Below, piece by piece: positions 44,353 through 55,249 of a DNA stretch of 64,000 bases (position 1 is the stretch's first letter; every line of letters starts with the position of its first letter). Source of the DNA: Kalmusia sp. IMI 367209 (Eukaryota; Ascomycota; Dothideomycetes; Pleosporales; Didymosphaeriaceae); NCBI GenBank assembly GCA_027946365.1, contig JAPEUQ010000004.1, positions 2,728,001 through 2,792,000 on the forward strand. Reading direction: 5' to 3'. The translations under genes were made by a program, and so were the position numbers. Below the pieces are notes generated by a model. It made no database searches and was not told the origin of the DNA. It saw only the letters and a list, made by a program, of their open reading frames with translations.

Positions 44353-45209
44353 GCTGGGCAACTGTTCTCTGCCGCAGGTCCTCTTCTACTGCACTGGTAT
44401 AGGACTGGCCGGCAAGCGAGGGTGTTGTGGTAAGCTTCCGTGGCGGATGGCTTTCGTCGGCGTAGCAGGCTCGGCGGAGTTTGGGTCGGGTAGGTGACGT
44501 CGCGCGATAAGAGGTCAAGGCGGCGGCTGGCAGGCGGACGAGTGAATGGCAGCGTCTAGAAGACGGTCTATATAACCCATAGCGGCGAATTGCGAGGGGC
44601 GGGGGAGCGATGATGAGGCCCGCTTAGCTGCTCCGCTGTGCATTGAGCTCGAGCCCGGACTCTGGTTCCCCCGCGTGATGCGAGGTCACGATGGTAGCAC
44701 GGCCGCAGTCCATTACGCGACTGCCGACGGCCTTTGTGCTCCTCCTTACTACATTCGTCGCTGTTCTGCATGGTCTTACATGATACATACTCCTCACGTC
44801 CTGCAGTTCACAGAAAGCAGACAGCCTCGCCCACCAGCGCTATAGTCGCAAGATTCTGTGCAGCCCCACCGATCCCGCCGCGAGTCAGGCGAGCTTGGAG
44901 CTCTGGCCACCCTGCATGTCAAAATCTCTGCCTCCCGGCGTGGCTGCCGCCGATGTGCGTTGCATCACTATACAATTTTAAGCCAGCGTGCAAGAAAAGA
45001 TTTTTATTGATTGATAAGGCTACTGCCATTAGGATTAGGGGCAATCAATGCCCAAACCAGAAACACAACGCCACAGGAAAAAAAAAAAAGAAAAAAACTC
45101 CTCGCAATGCATTTTTTGTGTTTGAATGAACGGCTGGCCGAACACCGTGCTTGACAGATCGATTGCTCGCATGGAAGACACCTTGCTGGTCGCATTGGTG
45201 CGCTGGCGC
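44353..45209. other. Intergenic region with A-rich tract
   Basis: This holds the promoter of the FMP42-like gene, with a TATA-like TATATAAC on the plus strand (TTATATAG on the coding strand) near 44568-44575, and the 3' flank of the MARVEL-like gene. An A-rich tract lies at 45078-45097. No gene is recognised. Confidence 0.5.
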
Positions 45210-45915
45210 CTAAACCTCAACAGACTTGGGGACGGCGGTAGCCTTCTTGTTCTTGTACCAAAGCGTAGGCAGAAGAGCGCATGAGGTGGTGAAGAGAATG
45301 CTGCAATACATTAGCATATTGCTCGTTGAAAAAAAGGAAGGGCAGTGACTGACCACATGGCAATTGCCAGACCCCAGACAGTCTTCGCTTGGAAGCAGTT
45401 GGACTTAGTGACGCCCGCCCAGTGGCCCAGAGAGAGCTTGTCGCCCATCTGGTTCAGATTGTTCTTGACCGAGGTCGTGAAGGCGTAGGCATAGGCCGCA
45501 TCCACCTCGCTGGACGTTTTGCCGATAACGTAGCAGTTCAGGTAGGATACGGGCTTACCGACTGTCACTGCGACGACGATGAACGCAATAAGCAGGAGGG
45601 AATCGGCACCAGTCATGACGAGCAGTCCGAGGTTGGCCTCAGACCAGTAGTAGGCAACGCTGACCAGGATGTATAGGGCAGCAATGCAGGTCTATCATAC
45701 AGTCAGATGTGTAACTCAACCATATCTATCTTCTGAATACTCACGATGCTAATAGTACCAACAAACTCCTTGGGCGGCTCCACTCCAAGGCTGACAATGT
45801 TGCCGATGAAGTTGGAGGTGATGCCGATAATGACCACCATGGAGATGACCTGCATGATTCGCACCAGCAAGAAAGTCTTGCTCAAAGGCATAGCACCATA
45901 GCTAGGGACAGGCAT
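45210..45915 (-). CDS. MARVEL-like four-TM membrane protein
   Basis: Three exons (45915-45745, 45691-45354, 45300-45210; both introns 53 bp) give 199 residues. Four hydrophobic spans are present: after PLSKTFLLVRIMQVI; FVGTISITCIAALYILVSVAYYW; MTGADSLLLIAFIVVAVTVG; and VWGLAIAMCILFTTSCALLP. The extracellular loop between spans 3 and 4 has two Cys (LNCYVIGK and KSNCFQAK), the pattern of fungal MARVEL proteins with roles at membrane microdomains or tight membrane apposition. The short basic tail ends in SVEV. Start ATG 45915 is the first ATG before the first span. Specific role unknown. Confidence 0.83.
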
Positions 45916-46716
45916 TTTGGCTGAAGTGATAGTCGCTGAACGCTTGGTTGTAGAGAAGGTAGTCAAGATTGGGACGTCGCAAGGTCGGACGAAGTGCTTT
46001 TATGCTGCAATGAACGGGGTGCGATCTGCCAGCAGAGAAGAGAGCGCGTGTTGGCAGGCAAGTTTTCAAAGAACGATTTCAAAGAATGAGATCCGACCGA
46101 GAGACAAACGAGACAAGGAAACAATGAAAAAAAAGAGAAAAAGGAAACTCGTCAAGAGCAGTTGTGATGAGTTGGTTACTGAAGTGGTTGATGAAGGTCT
46201 AGACGTGGAGCCCAGCGCATCTTATATATGCACCGTGTTGCTCTGTCAACAAGATCGATCGAAAGTCGAATGGCTGAAGCAGATGCTATTCCTGTCAGCC
46301 GCCTGTCTGGTGTTGTCGTTTCATGGAATCTTGAGTAGTCGCTGGGCGTGCCAATCAGAAGCGAGAAACACGGTGCTTCAGAAAATGTCCGAATAGGCGA
46401 GCTGTGGCACAGACGCATTGCGGCGGCTACAGCAGGACCAGACCCTGCCGAATGAAAACCATCGTTTGATGGAACGCCACTCAGGTACGAGACTTGTCAA
46501 ACACTGTGGAGGGTCTGGAGCCATCGCTGGCCTCATAGAATTAGTGGATGAGAGCTGTCGTGCGGCATCTATGTTTGTTCCGCGGTCCCACTTCAGCTCC
46601 CCGACCAGCATCGCGCGCGGGAGCTATGCTTTACACAACTAGTCAAGGACGCTATGCTGGGATGGTTCCTTGGCCAGGAAGACGACTGAGATCAAGCCAC
46701 CAAATTCATCTCGTTC
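45916..46716. other. Intergenic region upstream of the MARVEL-like gene
   Basis: About 800 bp with the candidate TATA box. A plus-strand frame of 159 codons (45917-46396) is Lys/Arg-rich without domain features and is judged non-coding. Confidence 0.5.
46221..46228 (-). promoter_or_regulatory. TATA box candidate for the MARVEL-like gene
   Basis: TATATAAG on the minus strand lies about 306 bp upstream of the ATG at 45915. This would imply a 5' leader of roughly 270 nt. Confidence 0.4.
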
Positions 46717-47970
46717 TCATGCTTTGCATACGTTCTCGGACCTATGAACGTAATCAAACGCCCTCAACAACCCGAAAAGATGCGCAAGGCCAGCTAATAT
46801 CACGAGACAATGCATTAACTGATGACTCGCGCCCCAAATGTCGCATTTGTATGGATACCATCTCTCTGGAACCTGTACGAATCAGCGTCCGGTTCTATGC
46901 CCACTCTTTCAGCAAGCACTGACCCGCATAGCATACAGAGCCCCGCCAGTAAGATTAAGTGTCGCCATGAGCGCCATCCAGTCCAGACTCATGTGCCATA
47001 ATTGCGTTTCCCAGCCGAATAGCGAGATGCCGTGAACGATAGGAATGATGAATGATAGCCCAAGGCCAGCATACATCATCGAGCGGTACGGACGATATTT
47101 GGGACGACGGAAGGCTGGGTGAAGAGTCGCGTATATGCACAGAGAGGCGAGGACGGAGACGAGACTGAAGTAGGTGTTTTGGAGATGTCGTATACAGTAA
47201 AATCCATAGTAGACACAAGGAAGCGTTGAGCCCCACATCAGAATGACAATTCCTAGCTACATATCAAGGTCAAATATGAGGAGAAACGATGCAGTAGAGT
47301 GACAAGGGTAGTGGAAAGAGAGGTTTTTAGAAGCAATTGACTCACATAATCTAATTGGTTTCCCACCATGTGCACCTTTGCACTATGATTGTTGAAGATG
47401 TGGAAGCTGTGTTATCAGCACAAGTCGATGTGGTGACCTCAGAGGCTTTTGCTGGGCTTACGTTGCTGAAAGCGCAAAGCAAATCGCCACACCAAAGAAA
47501 AATGTCGCGAAAACAATCACATCGCCTGTTGATGCTGATTCGAACCTCGACTTCAGAGCTTCGTACACTGGTAATGGAAGCGCAAAAAATATTGCAGAAC
47601 CGATCAAATGCGAGTATATGTTCACTAGGTTATGTCAATTGCGTCGAGCTAGGTTCGTTCATTTCGATTGGCACCTGTCTCGTTGTGGATGGCAGTAAGG
47701 CTCTGAAGTGATCGTCGATAGGAGCCTGATATTGCCCTTCAAGGTTTTATTCAGTAACGTGACATATCTAGGGTACGATGTCAATTACCTGTACCCGGAA
47801 AGTATGTATTCATTGTCCCTATTGATCTTCAGTATATCAAGCTAGACACAAGCGACCAACTTACTGATACCAGGTCGCTTAGAGCTCGATCAGATCAGAA
47901 AACAAGCAGAGGAGACAGGTTTGACTTTACGTATCTCGTCCCATGCTAGAAGCTTTCGTGGACTTCTCAT
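46717..47970 (-). CDS. PAQR / adiponectin-receptor-like (IZH, hemolysin III) membrane protein
   Basis: Eight exons (47970-47931, 47877-47865, 47818-47789, 47736-47675, 47624-47462, 47406-47346, 47256-46924, 46872-46717) give 285 residues; introns are 46-89 bp. Every junction restores family sequence: LLAWDEIPTWYQDNEYILSG, LQSLTAIHNETVNIYSHL, then LSATFHIFNNHS, LDYLGIVILMWGST, and VPERWYPYKCDIWGASHQLMH. Seven membrane helices are evident. The three PAQR metal-binding histidines are seen (H in SATFH; HxxxH in SHQLMH). Yeast IZH relatives affect zinc and sterol homeostasis and may have ceramidase-like activity. The second exon is only 13 nt, an unusual microexon, but it supplies the conserved PTWY segment. 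The earliest exons are therefore somewhat less certain than the rest. Confidence 0.86.
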
Positions 47971-48832
47971 GTCTCCCTTTTACAACAAGGCTGAGTTAAG
48001 ACTTCGAGTGCGAATGGTACGATGGTGTCCATACCTCACGTCCTCCAGAAGTAATCGTATTTGCGTGGTAAAAATGTGCAAACGATGTCAAACTGAAAGT
48101 TTCAATAGGTAGCTCCCTATGTCGATGTACCGGAAAGAAGAAAGACTTCACATTACGACGAGAGGTGGAGGTGGGCAAAGAGCCACTAATGCAAGAAGAT
48201 CAACGAGTCACCCCTGCGCCTTCGGCGCTCGTGCCTCCCACTCTCGGTTCGACAAATTTCGGCTAACTTCGGACTTTGTTAAGTGAATGGAGGAGCTTTG
48301 AAGTTGAGGCATAAAGCACAGGCTCAAAACCATGCTTTTTGCGCCACTATTGCGCCCCCAATGTTGCAGATAAGCATACGCAGTCGCTCAGCATGATCAC
48401 TAGTATCACAAGAAGGAATTAAGAGAGATTAACGAAGAGTTACTATAGCTCGAGTTTTCTATCCATTCACCTCGACACCGAAAAGTTAGGATACGGGCTG
48501 TTTTGAGCAGTTTCCGCTGCAAGTACGTGGAATAAAGTATTTTTCAGCCTTGCTGCAAGCGATGGATGTGGTATGATTATGAATCCTTCCTCGCCCCCCA
48601 TAGCCTATAGAAATGATCAGCCTTCGTGTGATGGCTTGAGGAACGAATGTATCGTTGCGCTGTAGCGCCCGTGGCCCGACACAAGCATGCAGCCAAGGCA
48701 AGTCATGCGCGCAAGAATTATGAAGAGCAATCTCCTATGTCACTTGCTCGCCTGCCTTGTCACTGAAGGCTCTATCAAAAGCTTGTTGTCCTTTGTCTTT
48801 ATATATAACACAAGATCCGATCGAAACACAAC
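47971..48832. other. Divergent intergenic region
   Basis: About 860 bp separate the divergent PAQR gene and the multipass membrane gene. TATATATAA at 48800-48808 is TATA-like but only about 25-30 bp upstream of the ATG at 48833, so either the leader is very short or translation starts further on. Confidence 0.45.
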
Positions 48833-50522
48833 ATGAAGACCGTGGGTTTCGTAAGAGAAGATAACCAGCGCGATACGATCTCATTGCTACTTAGTTGTCT
48901 TGCCACTTTAGGACTATGCGTATACTCCGCCGTGCATCTCAATGTAGCACCCAAAGGGGAGCGACGCTATCAAACCTTGTTGCGGGAGTGGAAGTGGTGT
49001 ATTGTTGGACTCTTTGCCCCTGAACTCATACTATACGCTGCTTGGAGACAATTAGCGTCAGCCAAGCAGCTTCGAGAGAGTATAGAAAGAGGAACAGGTA
49101 TGCCAGTTGATGAAACATCAAGAAACAGTGAGGTTCGTAACCCTAGTCCGATGTTAGGTCAAAAGTACCATACGCTTACCGCACAATAGACTTTCAACAC
49201 GAACGGACTCAACGATCGAAAGACCGCATTATGGACAGTATCGCATGGCTTTTATGGTACCATGGGAGGTCTCGCGATAGACCTGGATGAAAGTGACAAC
49301 GATCCGCATCTATTTGGCGGCGTCAATCGCCTTACGTTGACCGCGAAGGGCGTCAATTTGCTTGCCCAATGCGGTCATCTTCCACATATCTCTCTACATG
49401 ATATTAAGGACAAGAATAAAGCGGATAGCCTCGCGAAGCTGCTCGTTTGTACGCAGGCCGGTTGGATGATTGTCCAGGTACTCAGTGAGATTGTCATACA
49501 TCGTCAACTCAAGTAAGGCTAAATCGGTACAGGTTATCAGTCGCACTGCTACTAGTCTGTCATTGGCCTTATTGGAGGTCCATACCGTTGCCCATGTTGT
49601 GTGCGCTCTCATCATGTATGCCATTTGGTGGCATAAGCCTCGCCAAGTGACATCACCAACGCTACTGAGTGGGGAATGGACACGTCCTCTCGCAGCATAC
49701 ATGTATCTGGCGAGCCGAATTAGTGGGAAGAGGCGGCTTGGGGTTTTGAATCAATTTACAAACCCTAGGCCCGTGTTGAAGGATATGATATACATGGACG
49801 GCACACCCACAGCTGCGACCGATGTCGTCCGAACATCCGACAACCATCCATCGATCACAATTGCAACGATCGTCCACGGCCAATTCGCACCACGTGTACC
49901 CATTAGTCCCACCATTGAACGCCAACTGTCTCCGCTTTCAGATCCTGAATATGAATCCCATTCCACATTACTACGATTAGCAGCAGAAGCAGTGGCCCGT
50001 TATCCTGCAATTCGCTCACGCTTCTCATCCTTCGACACTATCAACAACAATTGTTACACCCCTTACTCGACAGAGCTAGTCGTGCCGCACAGCCTCGACT
50101 GGCCTAACGCAGGTCTGATGCGACGCACCCAATCTCTTGTCATGGGTTCCGTCCTTTGGGGTGCTTCTATGGCCTATGGAGCAATTCACGTTGCGGCCTG
50201 GGATTACTTCTTTCCTACTTATGTCGAGAAGCAATTTTGGCATGTGAGTTCAGTGTATGTCACATTCGCCGCCGCTTTCTGGCTTCTCACCAATCTTCTG
50301 GCTCGTTGGTTTCCGTTGATCGATAGGATATGGGTGGCATACAATGAAAGGAGGCTTGGCTGGGCGCTTTTTACATTGATTACTTTCTTGTGTCTTCTCA
50401 ACGGAATCGCTTTCATCGTGAGCCGGATGTACTTGGTGGTAGAGGCCTTTGCAAGTATACGGGAGGTACCAGAGGATGTCTACGATACGCCCGCCTGGTC
50501 TCAGGTGTTTCCTCACCTATAA
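48833..50522 (+). CDS. Multipass membrane protein of unknown function (fungal-specific family)
   Basis: Three exons (48833-49132, 49190-49477, 49533-50522; introns 57 and 55 bp) give 525 residues. Exon 1 has a hydrophobic span (TISLLLSCLATLGLCVYSAVHLNV) and the motif EWKWCIVGLFAPELILYAAWRQ. Exon 2 holds HGFYGTMGGLAIDL and a soluble segment ending QAGWMIVQ. Exon 3 gives TSLSLALLEVHTVAHVVCALIMYAIWWHKP and, after a soluble loop, further spans near the C-terminus. This arrangement is typical of a large Pezizomycotina family of integral membrane proteins, often expanded in number, with no known role. Both junctions are in phase 0 and restore family-like sequence (VQVISRTATSL). Confidence 0.8.
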
Positions 50523-51056
50523 TTAAGGACCATTGCAAGGCTTAGGAGCAGCTCTATGGGATGGAAGATTGAAGCAATTGGCCTTGCACCATTGGTTACG
50601 ATACGTTCGAGATATGAATCACACTTTCCGCATTGTCGGTCGCATCATGACTTTTCCTCTTAACGAAAAGCCGTGAAATAGCAGGATAGCGTGCAAATCA
50701 AGTGACTTTCGTCTTGTATTGTCGCCAGAATATAGAGGCGCAGTAGCAGATTACGGAAGATGTCAATTGGCGTCCGACGAGGAAGAGTGGGCCAGGAACA
50801 CCATTCCTATCGGGCAGGTACAACCGTGCGCTCATCCTCGGCTTAACGCGGAGATAGCGTAACAGCTTGCCCAGCTTCGGCTAGCAGCGCGCCTTCAGGG
50901 TAAGTCGATACGCGGGACAGGTGCACTGGTGCTCACAAAGAGGCATGCGACCTAGTCGCGCCCGAGGTGATTACTCTCAATGCTAAAAGAGGGCGGCGGA
51001 AGCTGAACCTTGTCTTGCCCGAACCCTCTCCACTCGTCGGAATAGAAGTAGAAGCC
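50523..51056. other. Intergenic region, no gene recognised
   Basis: About 530 bp between two plus-strand genes. It must contain the amidase promoter. No motif is recognised. Confidence 0.5.
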
Positions 51057-52896
51057 ATGGGCATATTAGAGTATCGCCAGCATAGGCGCGACTGGTAGCT
51101 ATCTTCCCACCCCACCTACATGAGGACCATGGCTGAATGTCGCCAGCCAGCGCAAGCAATCCGAACGCGCTTCCAAGATCGCAACACTCCCCAAATCGTA
51201 CCTGTATCCCCTCTCCCCCGAAGAACGCACCATCCTCGGCAAGCCAATCCAAGAGCTCGTTCAAGATGTACATAAACAGGTCACCAGCCCAGTCGACATC
51301 CTGCGCACCTACGGCAAGGTAGCACTAAAGGCCCAAGAGAAGACAAACTGTGTGACGGAGATCCTGTTCCCGGAAGCAGAAGATTGGGCGAAGAACGAAA
51401 TCAATCTGAAGGGCCCGCTCGCCGGGATACCCGTGTCGCTGAAGGACTCCATACAAGTCAAGGGCTTCGATATATCAATTGGATTTTCAGGCCTTACCGG
51501 GAAGCCGTATGCGGAGGATGGAGCGCTGGTAAAGCTGCTCAAGGAAGCTGGTAGGTTTCTAAAGCTCCCACCTGTAAACCTTGCTGACGTGCTAGGTGCC
51601 GTACCTTTCGTCAAGACCAATCTGCCCATTACCCTCTTGTCTTTCGAATCGACCAACGATGTGTGGGGTCGCTGTACCAACCCGCACAACAACGATTACT
51701 CGCCAGGCGGGTCCACAGGAGGAGAGTCGGCACTGTTGGCTTTTGGTGGTAGCCGCATTGGCGTCGGCTCGGACGTGGCAGGCTCCGTGCGAGTGCCCGC
51801 TCACTTCTCAGGATGTTATTCAATACGCTGCTCGGTTGGCCGATGGCCAAAGGTGGGCATGAATACTAGCATGTTTGGACAGGAGGCTGTTCCGAGTGTT
51901 TTCAGCCCCATGGCCAGGACGCTCAATGACTTGACCTACTTCACCAGGAGCATTGTCCAGTTAAAACCCTGGAGGCTCGACTACACGGTGCACCCATTGG
52001 AATGGAGAGAAAACGTTGAGAAAGAGTACAAAGAGAAGAAAACACTGAAGGTCGGTGTGTTGCGTACTGATGGCGTGGTTGATCCTTCTCCAGCTTGTGC
52101 TCGCGCCCTTGACAAGGTCGCTTCTGCTCTCGCTGCCGAAGGCCACGAAGTGTACGATGTCCATCCTCCATCCCCCTACGAAGCTCTATATCTCGCATCT
52201 CAGCTCCTCCTTAGCGATGGAGGCAACACGTTCCTGTCCTCTTTCCGTTCGGGCGAATGGAATGACCCTGGAGCAAAGCAAATGGTTTATTATATGCGGC
52301 TTCCGCGGCCTATCAAGTACCTTTACTATTTATGGGTGAAGTACGTCAAGCGAGACGACATCTGGGCAGGACTATTGAAAGATTGGCATCCGAAGTCCGC
52401 GTACGAATACTGGCAACTAGCCGGTAAACGTGAGACATTCAAAGCGAAGTTCTTCCAATGGTGGAATGATGAAGCGAAGATGGACATCATGATTACGCCA
52501 CCGAATGCTACGCCTGCTGTGCCCCATGACGGGATGCACGATGCCGTCAGCAGCTGCGGCTACACATTCTTATTCAATCTTGTAGGTCGCATTGGTTTAC
52601 TGAATCGTAGTCAAGCTAACAAATTACAGTTGGACTACTCCGCGGGCATCATCCCAGTTACACACGTCGATCCGGCGTTAGATCAACTACCCGCCAACTT
52701 CAACATTGACAAGTTGAACGGCGTTGCTAGAGGTGCATATAAGCATTACGATGCCACGAAAATGGCCGGATTGCCTGTGGGAGTACAGGTGGTCGGTCGT
52801 CGTTTAGAAGAGGAGAAGGTGCTCGCGGTCATGGAGCGAGTCGAAGATGCTCTCGACAAGCACGGTGGTCGATACCAGCTGCTGGAAGTCGATTGA
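51057..52896 (+). CDS. Amidase-signature family hydrolase
   Basis: Four exons (51057-51094, 51147-51550, 51596-52581, 52630-52896; introns 52, 45 and 48 bp) give 564 residues, the normal length. The Ser-cisSer-Lys triad is visible: Lys in GIPVSLKDS, the cis-Ser in SPGGSTGGESALLAFGGS, and the nucleophile Ser in GSDVAGSVRVP. GxSVGRWP-type IRCSVGRWPKVG and PVTHVDP also fit fungal acetamidase-like enzymes that hydrolyse amides to acid and ammonia. Introns 2 and 3 are multiples of three without stops, so the frame reads through, but removing them restores EAGAVPFVKTNL and FLFNLLDYSAG. The first exon (12 codons) is a prediction; an alternative upstream start is possible. Substrate unknown. Confidence 0.88.
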
Positions 52897-53810
52897 GAGA
52901 CGCGCAGCTCGAACATGGAGGTGCATGTATAGTTTATTAATCTAAGCTTAAAGTCCAAACGAAGATTAGTATTCAAGACGTTTGGTATAAGAAAAGCTGA
53001 ACGCCACACGCAATACATCGCTTCGCATTCCAATTTGTCACGAACATGAAGCACATGAAGTTCCTCAGGAGTATGCCCGGTCCTTCAGAACTTCTCTTGT
53101 CTGCCCGAATGCTCTCGGACTCGGCGGTCTGGCCCAGTTCGTCTTACATGAGATACTCGTTCCCCCCAAGCTGCTTCCAGCTCCGTACCCCACGCACCCA
53201 CGACGATCACGCGTCTGCGGTGCAGTTCCTCGAAGCTCCGCCCCACCTTCGTCATTCGATGCGGCCTGTTCCTCTCGCCCAAGCTCCTCGACGTCCGTGC
53301 TCGAGCTACCCCACCACAGGTATTTGGAATGCGCCATGAGCCTGAAGGAGGAATCGGTCTACCTGGGACACACTCCGCCTCCGATGCCGCCTCATAAATG
53401 ACCAATTGCTTATCTAGACCGCGAGGACATACTCGGAGAGCGAGTCGGAGCGGAGTACGAAAGAGGCTGTTCGAAGGCAGTTTGCCTTGTTCGAGAAGCA
53501 ACGTCGTGGATGCATTGCCTATTCCTAGGCGTTTTAGCACGCGCTATGATGAGGTGCACGTCATGAAGTGGAGCACTTCCTGCGAGGGGGGTTCTTGGGC
53601 TTGGGGGGCCTGCCGGATCCGCGTTATTGTCTGTCTGGGAAGCTCATGATTTGGAAGAAGGGCGAGGATCCGTGGAAAGCGGAGTAGGATGTGCGCCGCA
53701 CCGCGACCAAGCTATATAAACCACGCGCGGACACCCTGATGTCTGCTTTCTAACGCTATCCTCCATTTACTTTACCCAAACAGGAAAATCTGAGATTCAA
53801 TCGAGACGCC
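52897..53810. other. Intergenic region, no gene recognised
   Basis: About 900 bp between the amidase and the GFA gene. A minus-strand frame of 151 codons (53085-53540) is present but lacks introns, domains or family resemblance. The last 100 bp hold the GFA gene promoter. Confidence 0.5.
53713..53720 (+). promoter_or_regulatory. TATA box of the GFA-domain gene
   Basis: TATATAAA lies 98 bp upstream of ATG 53811, followed by a pyrimidine-rich stretch with TTTACTTTACCC. Position and sequence fit a fungal core promoter. Confidence 0.55.
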
Positions 53811-54351
53811 ATGACGACGTACAAGGGACACTGTCATTGTGGAAACACGGAGTGGGAGGCGAAGCTGGAACAGGATCAGCAGGGCCATATTCTCTGGTGA
53901 GTACCCTAGACGGAATTTGAGACACTGGGTGGAGTGCTGATTCTCGACGTGACAGCCACTGCGATACGTGCAAGTCCCTCTCCGGCTCCACCTTCACGCT
54001 CAACCAAATCATTCCCAAGTCGGCCCTCAAGATCACCAAGGGCGAATCAGATCTGGGAAAATACACTTACTACGGCGAATCCGGTAAGCACTACCATCAG
54101 CTCCAAGTACTCTACAAACGTGTACTAAACAATATGTAGGCAAGGGTGTCCACTGCTATTTCTGCAAGAACTGCACCTCGCACGTGTACCATCATCAGGA
54201 AGTAATGGGCCCGGACAAGATTGTACTACGTACTGGGTTGCTCGACGAGGGCATCAAGAACTTTAAGCCTGCGGCTGAGATTTTTGGAAAGGCAAAGTTG
54301 CCGTGGGAGAAGGAGGTTGCGCAGACGTTCGAGACCTTGCCGCCATCATAG
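53811..54351 (+). CDS. GFA-domain (Mss4-like fold) protein
   Basis: Three exons (53811-53896, 53956-54083, 54140-54351; introns 59 and 56 bp) give 141 residues, the normal size. Zinc ligands of the GFA fold are seen as CHCGNTEWEA, then CHCDTCKSLSGS, and later CYFCKNCTSHVY. The family is named for bacterial glutathione-dependent formaldehyde-activating enzyme Gfa, but most fungal members have unproven function, and some act in detoxification or secondary metabolism. The first intron interrupts the CxxC region exactly and splicing is needed to complete it, which supports the model. The gene converges on methionine sulfoxide reductase A with about 250 bp between stops. Confidence 0.9.
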
Positions 54352-54599
54352 TGGTGTAATGATTGGAAAGAATTTGTGTGTGCTAGATGAAGCCTAAAAG
54401 TATGAATGTATCGTTTTCATCTATTGTGCTCTGCGAGAATAATGATGTTTCCTCTTCATTTTCAGCATACAGGTGTCATACATATGAACGAATGCAGATG
54501 AAACTTGACAAGTATAGCATTGGTATCATCCTACTGTTTCTCTATTTCATTCAATCATACATCGCGTCCACCACCACATTTCGCATTTCCTTGTTTCAT

Positions 54600-55249
54600 T
54601 TAATCGGCAAGCGGGGGGAAGCTGCGCAAGAAATGCGACGGGCATTCGTACCCAGACGGATTCTTGTCCAAGTACAGCTGATGATACGTCTCGGCATCCC
54701 ACCACTGTCCGGCGGGCAAGATCTCGGTGACGATGCCGCCCTTCCACCATTGCTTGTTCACCTTGTCTGTGATATCCCTCGCCTCCTTTTCCTGCTCTTC
54801 ATTGTGGTAGAAGACACCGCTCCTGTATTGCGAGCCGACGTCAGGACCCTGGCGGTTCGAGGTCGTGGGATCGTGCATCTTGTAGAAAAATTCGAGGATG
54901 GTCCGGTACGTGAGTTTCTCGGGGTCGTATACAATTTGCAGTGCTTCGGCATCTGCGTCATAGTCAGCAATGAATCCTGCTTGTATCTGTGGCGGAATGG
55001 GGAAGCCGTACGTCCTGTGCGCCCGCTGCACACGGCGCGATAGCTTGGATTCTCCGTGTCTCCCCCAATGTATCCCACCCGCGCATCGAGCAGGCCTTTG
55101 TTCGCATAGGCCTTCCTATACATGTGCTCGACACCCCAAAAGCACCCTGCAGCCAAAGTCGCCGTCTGCGCGCCTGCCGGCACATTCATCGGAGTAGTAG
55201 GTGCGGAACTCATTGAGAAGGGACGAATGAATCGTGAAATAAAGGACAT
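54600..55249 (-). CDS. msrA: Peptide methionine sulfoxide reductase A
   Basis: Two exons (55249-55012, 54952-54600; 59-bp intron) give 196 residues. The catalytic motif [10 protein letters not shown] is intact at about residue 36, and the substrate site sequences [30 protein letters not shown] (across the junction) and [15 protein letters not shown] are canonical. MsrA reduces methionine-S-sulfoxide in proteins with thioredoxin as donor (yeast MXR1). The N-terminus ([12 protein letters not shown]) before a second Met at residue 13 is basic and amphipathic, so alternative starts could give mitochondrial and cytosolic forms. This dual targeting is inference. Confidence 0.95.

Noticed and set aside
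45917..46396. A 159-codon plus-strand frame upstream of the MARVEL-like gene
   Set aside because: It starts in the antisense of that gene's first codons, is Lys/Arg-rich and has no family resemblance.
53085..53540. A 151-codon minus-strand frame between the amidase and GFA genes
   Set aside because: No recognisable domain, no splice-conserved structure, and several overlapping frames of similar length; a lineage-specific gene cannot be excluded.
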